A DNA stretch of 64,000 nucleotides, taken from JBCFBK01 sp038562555 (GTDB lineage Bacteria; Bacteroidota; Bacteroidia; Bacteroidales; Prolixibacteraceae). The position numbers and the translations under genes are program-made. The stretch lies in the NCBI GenBank assembly GCA_038562555.1, contig JBCFBK010000009.1, positions 1 through 64,000 of the forward strand, given 5' to 3'. The notes under the pieces are model-generated. The model was not told where the DNA came from. It ran no database searches and saw only the letters and a program-made list of their open reading frames with translations. This document shows positions 18,952 through 27,881 of the stretch, piece after piece; position 1 is the first letter of the stretch; every line of letters starts with the position of its first letter.

Positions 18952-21900
18952 TCAGTTATCATATTCGTGTTCAGCCCGATTCGGCATCGGGCCGTTCTCC
19001 TTCATTTCTTCCCTTATTTCGGATTGACTAAGTGCTTCAACGAAAACTTTAAAGTGGTCGACCCTCCCGTTAAAAAAGCGCTGATCAGGAAATTCTTCAT
19101 TACGGCCAACCATCCAACGGGCTGTCGAGGATAACTTAGCCGGAGAGGGAATGGTCAGGCTACCGGCTTCATTTCCGTCAATGAATATTTTCAGCTTGTT
19201 TCCGTCGGAAATGCCGGCGATGTGATGCCAGTGGTTGATCCAGTCGTCCGGAAGCGGTACAGAAAGTGTTCCTCTCCCCCATCCTCCCGCGAAAAAAGTA
19301 AGCACTTTATTGTCCGACTCCTGAAACACGATAAAATCACCCTTACTCAAAATATCAGAAAGCCCTCTTCGCCTGACCGGAAATACCCAGGCCATCACGG
19401 TAAGCTTATCCTGCAAATGATCCAGGCTCCTGTTTGGCTTAAAGGTTATAAAATAGCGGGAAGTATCCGGAATAACCGCATTACAGTCCGGAAACCGGAC
19501 ACCGTGGTTCATAAGTCCCGACCGATCGTAAATCGTATCGGAAACTGATTCGGACCCGGCTGAAATCCGGATAACGTCAGATTGCCGGTTCTCATCATAT
19601 ACTTTAAACCGGACAGAGCTGCCTCCGGCACGTAAGCGGTGAATTCCCTCGCTGTTCATTTTGATCCGGTGGTCCACTTTCCTGGTTTCGCCCGGGTCGA
19701 CAACTACCAAATCTTCATTGATTAACGAGTCGTTGACAAAAACCTTAAACGCGGTACGATCCGGATATCCGCCTTTATTCATGACCTGGTAAGTGTAACC
19801 TGTGCTTACCCCTTTCCTGAAAACGGGTTCACACACAATCCCGGTCACTTCGATTCTTCCGGTTCGGTTTTTCATATCGACCCGCACGCGCTTTTCCGTC
19901 AAATGGTCGATGCCGATTTTATGCTCGCCCACAGGATAGAGCCGGCATTCAAGCGAATCATTAATCGTGACTCCTTCACCCAGCAGAACATTTTTTTGCG
20001 CATACTCCTTTCCGTTCACATTCAGCCTGACTGCTTTCGTTCCGGCACTTCCGCTGTTCGAAAGGGTGTAACTGACCCAAAATGGCTCATCAGGGCCAAC
20101 GATCGTCCGCGAAAGACTAAAATGATCAACCCGGATCACGGAAGCGGTTTTTGTCTCTGAGCGGTTATTCAAATCAAAATCAAAATGGCCGGAAGGAGCA
20201 GGTATCGTGTCCATGACGAAAGACAGTTTTCCCCCATCCGTAATCGTGGAATGGGAGAGCCAGAGTTTCCGGTATTGCCGGCCATTCAATGTCAATCCTT
20301 TTATATAGCAGTGGTCAGCATCGTTACTTTGGGTTGTTATCACAAACTTTTTCCCGTTCTGAAGATGGAGCGTCACTTCTTTAAAAATGGGTGATCCGAT
20401 TTCATAATAAGGCCTGCCCGGGCAAAAAGGGAAAAATCCCATCGCACTGAAAACATACCAGCTTGACATTGAACCCAGATCATCGTTGCCGGGCAATCCG
20501 CCGGCTGAGGCATCATAATGCGTTTGCATCAGCGTTCGTACGCGTTGCTGCGTTTTATGTGGGAATTCGGTGTAATTAAACAAGTAAGGAACATGAAGCA
20601 CCGGCTCGTTATCAAACGGGATATACCGGTTGTCGAATGCAGAATCCAGAAGACTGGAAAAAGCCAGATCTCCTCCCATCAGGTTGATCAGGTCACGGGG
20701 ATTGTGCGGAACAAACATCGAATAGCTCCATTTGTCTCCCTCTTTGTAGCCAAAATTGCCCGGTTGCTCAAGGTAGTCATCGCCCATACGCGGTATTAAA
20801 AACCCGGAGCCGGTATGGAATAAATTCCGGTAGTTCCGGGAATAATCCAGCCATTTTCGGCATTCGGACAGCTGCCCGGGAATCTGTGCGGCAAACTGAG
20901 CTAACGCCCAGTCATTGTATGCATATTCAACCGTTTTGGTTACGGACTCCGAAAAGGAATATGGCACGTATCCAAAAGTCCGGTAAGCGGCAAAATCGGA
21001 CTGTGCCGGGAATGAGATCAAAGCCTCTTTCATTGCCCGGTATGCGAGTTCCCGGTTAAAACCCCGAATGCCCTTCATGTAAGAGTCTACAATAACCGGT
21101 ATGATATGGTTGCCCGTCATCGGTCCCTTTGGCAGTTTTCCGGTTTGCTCAAACTGGTCAAGCACAGAAAGGATCATATCATTTTGTCTTTCCGGCGCTA
21201 TCAGGCATAACAACGGGTGAAGCGTCCGAAAGGTGTCCCAGGGAGAAAATCCGCCATATTGCTGCTTCCCTTTGGTTCGATAAACCTTTCCGTCTGTACT
21301 CTTATAAAAGCCTTCTGTATCGGAAATGACGACCGGCAGCAGCAGCGAATGATACAAAGCGGTGTAAAATATTGTTTTATTGATTCGGGATGAATCATTT
21401 ACTTCAACTTTCGACAGGAGCTCACACCAATCCCGCTGCGTCTTCTCCTTGAATTGACTGAAATCCCAGGCGGGTGCCTCTTTTTCAAGATTCTTCCCGC
21501 TACTCTCATGGTCCACATCTGAAATTCCGATTTTCATGATCACCGTATTATTGCTGTCGCCGCCGGCAGGAAATGTGACGATGCATCCTCCGTCAACATC
21601 TTCCTTCTCCGCAAAGTCGCGACTGAATAGGATCATGGTATTGAACGCCGACCCCTGAATGATCCGGTTCGATTCTGTCTTTATTTGTCCGATATCTCCA
21701 ATATATAATTTTGGCTTTACCTTTGACGGAAAGCTGATCAGGATCATTCCCGTCCGTCCCGACGCCGATGCTTCAACCGAAGTACCATTATCGCGGAACA
21801 AGACCCGGTAATATCCGGCTTCCGCCTTTTCGTCCTGATGCAGGAACCGGCGACCGGAAATTCCGGGATGAAATTGCGGCGATTCCTCCAAAGGCATTAT

Positions 21901-22230
21901 CCTGATACGACCTGAAGAACCGTTCGGATAGCCGCTCATATGCTGCGTGCACGTAAAATACAATATTGAACTGTCGCGGTAGTTGTATCCTTTTGAGTCA
22001 CCGTTTCTGGTTTCAGGAGTAATCTGAACGGCCCCGAAAGGAGCGGCTGCACCGGGATATGTTCCGCCTTCGCTGCCCCATGAGGCAGGCGTTTTCGCAT
22101 CGTCTGTTCCCACAAAAAGGTTCAGATACTGCAAAACCTCCTTATCCTGAGAGAAAAGAGCGCAAGGCAGCAACATCATGATGAAGAAGCCGGCAAATAA
22201 TAAGTTATATCTTTCGGTGATAAGACGCAT
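18952..22230 (-). CDS. GH92 exo-alpha-mannosidase with C-terminal beta and LamG domains
   Basis: 1092 residues, about 350 longer than the usual GH92. Signal peptide 1-27. GH92 domain about 30-680: LNLFVGTDDAKTPASWGSEG, GGTYPGAAAPFGAVQITPET, the acid Glu497 in EGDKWSY, and GNDDLGSMSSWYV with Asp583-Asp584. Residues about 690-910 look like CARDB/Ig-type repeats (DEPFWVSYTLSNSGSAGTKA). A LamG/laminin-G-like jelly roll fills about 930-1075 (LTVMAWVFPVRRRG, HWHHIAGISDGNKLKIFIDG). The extra domains would bind glycan or anchor the enzyme. It follows the PA14 phosphoesterase gene by 32 bp and precedes SusCD pair B by 269 bp on the same strand. Confidence 0.93.
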   Translation of the reverse strand: MRLITERYNLLFAGFFIMMLLPCALFSQDKEVLQYLNLFVGTDDAKTPASWGSEGGTYPGAAAPFGAVQITPETRNGDSKGYNYRDSSILYFTCTQHMSGYPNGSSGRIRIMPLEESPQFHPGISGRRFLHQDEKAEAGYYRVLFRDNGTSVEASASGRTGMILISFPSKVKPKLYIGDIGQIKTESNRIIQGSAFNTMILFSRDFAEKEDVDGGCIVTFPAGGDSNNTVIMKIGISDVDHESSGKNLEKEAPAWDFSQFKEKTQRDWCELLSKVEVNDSSRINKTIFYTALYHSLLLPVVISDTEGFYKSTDGKVYRTKGKQQYGGFSPWDTFRTLHPLLCLIAPERQNDMILSVLDQFEQTGKLPKGPMTGNHIIPVIVDSYMKGIRGFNRELAYRAMKEALISFPAQSDFAAYRTFGYVPYSFSESVTKTVEYAYNDWALAQFAAQIPGQLSECRKWLDYSRNYRNLFHTGSGFLIPRMGDDYLEQPGNFGYKEGDKWSYSMFVPHNPRDLINLMGGDLAFSSLLDSAFDNRYIPFDNEPVLHVPYLFNYTEFPHKTQQRVRTLMQTHYDASAGGLPGNDDLGSMSSWYVFSAMGFFPFCPGRPYYEIGSPIFKEVTLHLQNGKKFVITTQSNDADHCYIKGLTLNGRQYRKLWLSHSTITDGGKLSFVMDTIPAPSGHFDFDLNNRSETKTASVIRVDHFSLSRTIVGPDEPFWVSYTLSNSGSAGTKAVRLNVNGKEYAQKNVLLGEGVTINDSLECRLYPVGEHKIGIDHLTEKRVRVDMKNRTGRIEVTGIVCEPVFRKGVSTGYTYQVMNKGGYPDRTAFKVFVNDSLINEDLVVVDPGETRKVDHRIKMNSEGIHRLRAGGSSVRFKVYDENRQSDVIRISAGSESVSDTIYDRSGLMNHGVRFPDCNAVIPDTSRYFITFKPNRSLDHLQDKLTVMAWVFPVRRRGLSDILSKGDFIVFQESDNKVLTFFAGGWGRGTLSVPLPDDWINHWHHIAGISDGNKLKIFIDGNEAGSLTIPSPAKLSSTARWMVGRNEEFPDQRFFNGRVDHFKVFVEALSQSEIREEMKENGPMPNRAEHEYDN

Positions 22231-22262
22231 CGTTTAACAACTACAGAAAATCAGCGATTATT

Positions 22263-23729
22263 TCATTTCCGGATAAATAAAAATTCATCCGGGATTCTAC
22301 ATTCACGAATCTGAATACTGGAGAAACCCACTTCCAGTTCATTCCCCATATAATCCTCAAAGTAAAGCAGGCGGAAATCATGATACCCTTTATCCATGCC
22401 AATGATTCCTTCAGCGCGCCGGGTACCGTGCGATCCGTCGTTATTGACCACTTCTTTTCCGTCGATAAACAGCTTCGAACCATCATCAGAAAAGGTATAA
22501 AACCGGTAAACCGCCTTTTCCGGGATTTTTATCCAGGCCTGATATTCAAATGCAAACGAATCACGGACGGCTGCCGGCTCGAGGGAAATTGTTTTTAAGG
22601 TCCCGCTTTTCACAGGCCGTGCAGAAGCCAGTTCATCGGTTGATTCAAATTTTCCTTCGAAATAGCGATAACTGACGCCCTGTTTCACATTCTTCATTTC
22701 AACGGACGGCAGGTATTCTATGTTCGCCACGTCGGCTGATAGCCCCGATGGGTAATTGTACTTAAACTGCGTGCCCGATGGTGTGCGGATCCAGGTGTCA
22801 AATCTAAATTCGCCTTCGTGCAATTCAACGATGCGCGACCCGCGCTCCAGATCACCATAGGCATCGGTGCCGGTCACCTGACCGAAGGCCAAAGCAATAT
22901 CATGCTCCAAGCCAATGTAATTATTATCATGATCGTGCCCCACGAAAACACCCATCACATCCTTTTTCTCCACCAGTGACGCAAATAATCCGGAGTTGAC
23001 CGCTGCCGAAGCAATCCCTTCATTCTTTTTTCCGATGGTGGTTTCCTTTCCCACAATATTGTAATACTCTACAAGGGGGATATGAAAATACATCAGCGAG
23101 GGCAGCGGGAAACCCTTATTCCTGGAAGTATGGGAGTCGCTGGTGGTACGGTACCAACCGATCTGATCGTATCGGATCCAGTCATAATGGCCTATTTTAC
23201 GGTCCTTGGGATAATCGTTCGAATCCATGCAGTAAATCACGGCAGCAACCGATTTCCCGTCCGACGCCATGACCGGAAGATCATAATTTCCGCAGCCCGA
23301 CAATTCCGGCCCTTTTATTCCTGCAAAATACGGAAGCGGCTGAAGCAATTCGAAGATCTGGTCGCGGGTAATTTCAGGTTCCGCATCATGATTGCCCAAA
23401 ACAACGGCAAAGGGAGTTTGGGCTTTTTCGAAAATGGCAGCAATCCTCCTCCACCCTTCCCTGGCAGGTGGTGCCGTGACGATATCACCGGTAAGGATCG
23501 CCAGATCGGGTTTTTCGGCCTGCAAAACAGCATGGATTGTCTCCACCGTTTTTGCGCAGCCGGGCGAATTGTCGTCCCAATGAATATCGGTAAACTGGGC
23601 AATTTTAAACGTGTGGTCTTTTCTGAACCGGAATTGAATTTCGGATTGCGCCAAAAGCTGATTGGCGGAGCCACCAATAAACAGGATCAATAGTAATGTG
23701 ATCCGGCACTTCATTTTTTTGATTGACAT
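22263..23729 (-). CDS. Exported metallophosphoesterase with C-terminal PA14 domain
   Basis: 488 residues with a signal peptide (1-27, ending NQLLAQ). The calcineurin-like phosphoesterase core spans about 35-335. Metal-ligand motifs are in order: FTDIHWDD, ILTGDIV, LGNHDAE, then GHDHDNNYIG. Residues about 370-485 form a PA14-type beta-barrel (FAFEYQAWIKIPEKAVYRFY, TFSDDGSKLFIDGKEVVNN, GYHDFRLLYFED), a carbohydrate-binding module fused to many glycosidases. The pairing suggests phosphate removal from a glycan. The gene starts 3 bp after the alkaline phosphatase stop and is probably translationally coupled to it. Confidence 0.9.
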   Translation of the reverse strand: MSIKKMKCRITLLLILFIGGSANQLLAQSEIQFRFRKDHTFKIAQFTDIHWDDNSPGCAKTVETIHAVLQAEKPDLAILTGDIVTAPPAREGWRRIAAIFEKAQTPFAVVLGNHDAEPEITRDQIFELLQPLPYFAGIKGPELSGCGNYDLPVMASDGKSVAAVIYCMDSNDYPKDRKIGHYDWIRYDQIGWYRTTSDSHTSRNKGFPLPSLMYFHIPLVEYYNIVGKETTIGKKNEGIASAAVNSGLFASLVEKKDVMGVFVGHDHDNNYIGLEHDIALAFGQVTGTDAYGDLERGSRIVELHEGEFRFDTWIRTPSGTQFKYNYPSGLSADVANIEYLPSVEMKNVKQGVSYRYFEGKFESTDELASARPVKSGTLKTISLEPAAVRDSFAFEYQAWIKIPEKAVYRFYTFSDDGSKLFIDGKEVVNNDGSHGTRRAEGIIGMDKGYHDFRLLYFEDYMGNELEVGFSSIQIRECRIPDEFLFIRK

Positions 23730-23732
23730 GAT

Positions 23733-24875
23733 TTATGGTTTAAGATTAAGAAGCTTAACTATTTTGTGAAAGATTTCGGTGTTCTCATAGATCCCTGAAA
23801 ATGCTATGGCACCCGGGCCATAAGCGTAAACCGGGACCATGATCCCGGAGTGGCCTTTGGATGCGAAATTTCCGGAAACGGAACCGCCTTTCAGGTCACC
23901 ATCCAATAAAGTAAGACCACCTGTTTCGTGATCGGCTAAAACAATGACCAGCGTTTCTCCGTCCTTTTCGGCCCATTTCAACACTTCACCGATGGAACGG
24001 TCAAAATCCAGAACCTCATCAATGAGTTTCGGAAGATCGTTCCAATGCCCGCAATCATCGATTCGCGAAGCTTCAAGCATCGCAAAAAAACCTTTCTTGT
24101 TATCCAGTATCTGAATGGCCTGGAGCGAAGCTTTCGCAAAAAGGTCTCCGCGTTCACGGGCCAATGGTAATTGTCCTTCTGTCGGAATGCAAATCACCTT
24201 CCCGTTCAGCGGCTGTCGGGTTTCATCCCAACTTGTATAAACATGGTAGCCTTTTTGTTCCATTTCGGTCAGCAAATTCCGCCCGTCAGTCCGTTTGCTG
24301 AACTTATCCCGGCCCCCGCCGAAAATATAGTCGACCTGGCAATCCGGATAGTCGGCTGCAATCGCTTCTTCCTGGTCGCGGTCTGCGTTGTGGGCGCAGA
24401 ACGCGGCGGGAGTCGCATCATATAAACCGCAGGTCACCACGATGCCGGTTTTAAGACCATCTTTATTGGCCAGATCAGTCAGCGATGCCAGCGGATTCCC
24501 CTGCACATCAACCGAAATGGAATGGTAATTCGCTTTTTGACCCGTAGCCATGGCCGTTCCGGCGGCACCGGAATCGGTAATCAGCTTATTGGCACACCAG
24601 GTACGCGAAAAGCCGGTATAGGTGCAGTTATCCAGATTGAGCTTTCCCCGGTTCGCCACCCAGGCTGAAGAAACCTGCGATAACCCCATGCCGTCACCGA
24701 TCATCAGGATCACATTCTTCACACGACCGTTCTCTATGGGTTTAACCCGGATGATTTCATATGGCTGATCGTAAACAAAGGAGCCGGTAGCTGAGTCTGC
24801 CCTTCGCTCATTTTGTCCAATGACAACTAATGAAGAGATCAGAAAAGTCAGGAGTAATAAAATTGTACGATTCAT
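23733..24875 (-). CDS. Alkaline phosphatase (PhoA superfamily), exported
   Basis: 380 residues from the ATG at 24875, which begins a clean signal peptide (MNRTILLLLTFLISSLVVIG). A longer frame to 25004 would add polar sequence and overlap the upstream gene, so it is rejected. Family motifs are NVILMIGDGMGLSQV (metal Asp), nucleophile TDSGAAGTAMATG, SRIDDCGHWND, VLADHETGG and SKGHSGIMVPVYAYGPGA. It releases phosphate from monoesters in the periplasm or at the surface. It lies between the MGH1-like glycosidase (74-bp gap) and the PA14 phosphoesterase (3-bp gap). That suggests a job in glycan dephosphorylation rather than general phosphate scavenging. Confidence 0.92.
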   Translation of the reverse strand: MNRTILLLLTFLISSLVVIGQNERRADSATGSFVYDQPYEIIRVKPIENGRVKNVILMIGDGMGLSQVSSAWVANRGKLNLDNCTYTGFSRTWCANKLITDSGAAGTAMATGQKANYHSISVDVQGNPLASLTDLANKDGLKTGIVVTCGLYDATPAAFCAHNADRDQEEAIAADYPDCQVDYIFGGGRDKFSKRTDGRNLLTEMEQKGYHVYTSWDETRQPLNGKVICIPTEGQLPLARERGDLFAKASLQAIQILDNKKGFFAMLEASRIDDCGHWNDLPKLIDEVLDFDRSIGEVLKWAEKDGETLVIVLADHETGGLTLLDGDLKGGSVSGNFASKGHSGIMVPVYAYGPGAIAFSGIYENTEIFHKIVKLLNLKP

Positions 24876-24949
24876 TCTTATCATTCTTTTAAGGTCAAAC
24901 AAAATAGCTGTGCACCGGAAAAAAAGTTCAGTTATACACCGCAGGCTGA

Positions 24950-26587
24950 TTATATTTTGTTGATGCCAGGTTTGAGCATGACTGTTTCCGTTCCGCCGTC
25001 CCAACTAAGTATCAGCTTCAGGTCAAGGTTGGAATTAATTTCCAGAGAAGGACGTTGTTTAGCCGAATTTCTTGCTGCGCATTTCAGGGAAAGCATCCCT
25101 TCAGACCCAATGGGGTAACGGTCAACGCCATGTTCGTCTGTCAGATTTACATGCCAGGTAATGGTCTTTTTCAAAAAATCCGGATTAATCCCGAACAGGC
25201 TCTCGAACAGGATCGCTACCGGGACAAGTCCGGTCCAGCCAACAAAATCAGGCCGTGCCAGTAAACCCGGATCGGCCGTTTCGGGCGCATAGTATTCCCA
25301 GAAGGTGTTCGTTCTTTTGAATACCTCCCCGACCTGATCATGATGTTTGCCGGCCAGATCAAAAGCCAGCGCATGAAACCCGTTGCGTTGCAGCCCTTTA
25401 ATGATCATGTAATTGGTCGGGGCCCACACACCGCCCTGCCAGTAGCGCCCGTCAGTCTGGTATTTTTCATGATCGGCCGGAATCGAAGGAACAGGATGCT
25501 TCCGGTAAAACGTTTCCGGATCAGACAGATGAGCCACAAAAGCTTTCATTTCATCTTTGGTCAGCAAGTCGCTCCACAGCGCCCAGTAGGCGCCGATACT
25601 CTTTAATGTCCCCAGGCTTCCGTCGGCATATTTATCATAGAAAAAACTGGTTTGCGGATCCCACATTTTCTCTTTGATCAGCTTTTTCAATACTTTCAGT
25701 TCATCTTCAATATCCTCGATCTCCTGCCAGCGCTCCACGTAAAATCCAAAATCGACCAGGATCCGGCCAATAAAAAGTTGCTGCAAACAGGTATCCAGCC
25801 AGCTCATATGTCCGTGGGAGAAAATCGGATTGTAGTTCCGTGGCACCCTCGGCTGGTTATCCATCCCCGTTCCCCAGCCACTCGACCAGTATGAGCCGTC
25901 CTGCCAGGTCCTGTTCAGTTTCAGCCACTGATAGTAGCCACTCAGAACCGGGAATATTTTGTGGATCCGTTCCCACTCGCCAAAATGCCGAAAGTATTCC
26001 ATTTCACTCCACGGGATGAGATTCGGCCCGGTACTGGTCGGATCGTAGCGATGAAAACAATCTTCTCCGGTATTTCCCCAGATTTCCCGGCAGATAAACC
26101 CGTCGGGATGTTGCTTTGCGTAGAAATTATCAAGGGTTTTCTGGAAAGGATATGCCCGGGAGCCGTAACGGGCAAATAAGGTGATAAAATTGGAATCCCA
26201 CATAAAAATGTTTCCGTTGTAGGCCGTATCGATGTAGGAGGTAATGAAGCCTGACTCTGCCGCCGGATGTTTGATATTGCGGAAAGCAATTTCCCAGGTT
26301 TTCCAATACATGTTCATGGCATTCTCGTTCCCCTTCCAGAAAGGGGCCGGCAGAATTTCGCGCGCCTTATCAAAACCGGGCGATTCGGTAACGGCCGGTT
26401 GGACATGGCGAAATTCATTTTCGGTAACGAACATGTTTTTGACATAGGTATTCTTGTACGGCAGTTTACCCGTCGTTGTGGCCGAAGTTTGTACGACATC
26501 ATCTTCGGCCATGATCTTCGGGATTGGCAGGGCAGATGCCCCGGCAATCAGGGCTGTCTTTCTAAAAAAATCGCGTCGTGAACTCAT
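24950..26587 (-). CDS. MGH1/GH63-like (alpha/alpha)6 glycoside hydrolase with Tat signal
   Basis: 545 residues. It starts with a twin-arginine signal (SSRRDFFRKTALIAG, then ASALP). The body shows the trehalase/GH63/mannosylglycerate-hydrolase pattern of helical hairpins: FMWDSNFITLFARYG, KQHPDGFICREIWGN, DGSYWSSGWGTGMDNQPR, YWQGGVWAPTNYMIIKGL and HVNLTDEHGVDRYPIG. Acidic residues in the TGMDNQP and ICREIWG segments are candidates for catalysis. Substrate is unknown; family members act on glucosyl or mannosyl linkages. It is the first gene after the locus C terminator and heads the phosphatase-GH92 run. No clear promoter is visible upstream. Confidence 0.78.
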   Translation of the reverse strand: MSSRRDFFRKTALIAGASALPIPKIMAEDDVVQTSATTTGKLPYKNTYVKNMFVTENEFRHVQPAVTESPGFDKAREILPAPFWKGNENAMNMYWKTWEIAFRNIKHPAAESGFITSYIDTAYNGNIFMWDSNFITLFARYGSRAYPFQKTLDNFYAKQHPDGFICREIWGNTGEDCFHRYDPTSTGPNLIPWSEMEYFRHFGEWERIHKIFPVLSGYYQWLKLNRTWQDGSYWSSGWGTGMDNQPRVPRNYNPIFSHGHMSWLDTCLQQLFIGRILVDFGFYVERWQEIEDIEDELKVLKKLIKEKMWDPQTSFFYDKYADGSLGTLKSIGAYWALWSDLLTKDEMKAFVAHLSDPETFYRKHPVPSIPADHEKYQTDGRYWQGGVWAPTNYMIIKGLQRNGFHALAFDLAGKHHDQVGEVFKRTNTFWEYYAPETADPGLLARPDFVGWTGLVPVAILFESLFGINPDFLKKTITWHVNLTDEHGVDRYPIGSEGMLSLKCAARNSAKQRPSLEINSNLDLKLILSWDGGTETVMLKPGINKI

Positions 26588-26590
26588 ATG

Positions 26591-26727
26591 AATGGATTAC
26601 AGGTTACAGGATAAGATCGCATAGAGCATAGCGCATGGGGCATGGCGGAAAACGGAGGCCGGAATCCGGATTTGACTTAACACTAATTTCTCGTTACTCG
26701 TTACTCGCCGCTGCTACCCGCTTCCCT
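26591..26727. repeat. Word-shuffled intergenic repeat spacer
   Basis: The spacer is built of short near-repeats: ttacagg twice, gcatagagcatagcgcatgg followed by ggcatggcgg, ccggaatccgg, ctcgttactcgttactcgcc, and ctgctacccgcttccctgct. Several words recur in other spacers of this window, for example the reverse complement of gcatggggca and gcatagagcata near 53000, and cctgctacc near 37705. No reading frame was found. Confidence 0.6.
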
Positions 26728-26732
26728 GCTAA

Positions 26733-26766
26733 TTTAAGAAAAAGAAGTCCCGGAAGTGCCGGGACT
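26733..26766 (-). terminator. Rho-independent terminator closing locus C
   Basis: Minus strand: 8-bp stem AGTCCCGG with CCGGGACT, 5-nt loop, then TCTTTTTCTT. It lies 12 bp after the LamG lipoprotein stop and separates the ECF-controlled locus C from the MGH1-like glycosidase. Confidence 0.85.
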
Positions 26767-26777
26767 CCTTTCTGCAA

Positions 26778-27845
26778 TTATTTCGTTTCGTTGTAGATCG
26801 TTGTAATCTGAGTGCTGTTCAAAGCGTAATTATAGAAAACTACGGCGGCATATTTTGCCTGAAGTTTATCGCCATAAGCGCCTGTGCCATCCTGATTAAT
26901 TTTAACGGCAACACCGGCATTGATGTCGGCCGCACTCATCATCGCAGATGCCTGCATAACGCCGTCGACATAAATTTCTGCATTTCCCGTCCTGTTCAGC
27001 ACGCAGGTTATAAAATGCCAGTCGTTCCCCAGCAAAGGTGTTGTTTCATCGCCCATGCGAAAATCGGTCTTAGTTCCCGCTCCGTCACCGGCCACAAACC
27101 GTAGCCGTCCGTTCAGCCAGGCTAAAATCCACCCCTTGTTATTGGAACTGTCCCAGTTCATCGTTCCCATCAATCCCGGATCACTGGTATTATGATTCGA
27201 TTGAAGCCAGAAACTGATCGAGAAATTCTGGTCTGCTCCAAAATTCAGCAAGCTTGAATTTTCAACCTCCAGATAAGAATTCTGGCCGCCTTTGAAAGAA
27301 GCCACAATTCCGCGTTTTGCATCCTCCTGAAAACCTTCGATGTTGACATCGGTTGTTTTCAGTTCAACCATCGAACCGTCCGATTTTTGAAAAGAAACGA
27401 TGGAGGGAATATCGCTGATCACGGTAAAGGCATACGACTTCATCGACTGATAGTCAATGCCGTCGATACCCGCGTCATCAAAATAAACATGGAATAAAAG
27501 TTTGGCACTTTGACCAAAGGGGATGGCCAGATCCTCAACCGGACAGGAAAACGACGTTTCCAGACCATTCACATCCAGGGTGGACAGGATCTGTTTTGTA
27601 ACAGAATTGACAATATCGATCTTTTGGATGGCAAAATTCGATTCAATATCAATCTTCACCTCGTCGGTTTTTCTGTAGTAATCAGAAAACGCATTGGTTT
27701 TTACCTCACCTGTCCTGGGACTGGTATGATTGAAAGTCACCTCAAGCCCGGCTAACCTGGCATCAAGAGGTTGTACATCGTCAAAATCACATCCGGGAAA
27801 AGCGAACGCCAGCCCGAGTATCAGAAATATAATATAGTTGTTCAT
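26778..27845 (-). CDS. LamG-domain surface lipoprotein (locus C)
   Basis: 355 residues. Lipoprotein signal with the lipobox cysteine in LAFAFPGCDFDD. Residues 30-150 look like a beta-sandwich (DUF1735/DUF5018-like in style). Residues about 165-350 form a LamG-like jelly roll (FSISFWLQSNHNTSDPGLMG, WHFITCVLNRTGNAEIYVDG). Its position as the gene right after SusD (36 bp) is where surface glycan-binding proteins usually lie, so SGBP is the best guess. No catalytic residues are evident. It is the last gene of the operon, before a strong terminator. Confidence 0.82.
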   Translation of the reverse strand: MNNYIIFLILGLAFAFPGCDFDDVQPLDARLAGLEVTFNHTSPRTGEVKTNAFSDYYRKTDEVKIDIESNFAIQKIDIVNSVTKQILSTLDVNGLETSFSCPVEDLAIPFGQSAKLLFHVYFDDAGIDGIDYQSMKSYAFTVISDIPSIVSFQKSDGSMVELKTTDVNIEGFQEDAKRGIVASFKGGQNSYLEVENSSLLNFGADQNFSISFWLQSNHNTSDPGLMGTMNWDSSNNKGWILAWLNGRLRFVAGDGAGTKTDFRMGDETTPLLGNDWHFITCVLNRTGNAEIYVDGVMQASAMMSAADINAGVAVKINQDGTGAYGDKLQAKYAAVVFYNYALNSTQITTIYNETK

Positions 27846-27881
27846 TATGTTTACAATCTAAAGGTTACATCCTGCACGAAA

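Noticed and set aside
23082..23693. 203-codon open frame antisense to the metallophosphoesterase
   Set aside because: It overlaps a gene with complete metal motifs; the translation is low-quality and rich in Arg/Gly.
24876..25004. N-terminal extension of the alkaline phosphatase
   Set aside because: It overlaps the glycosidase end and would mask a clean signal peptide starting at 24875.
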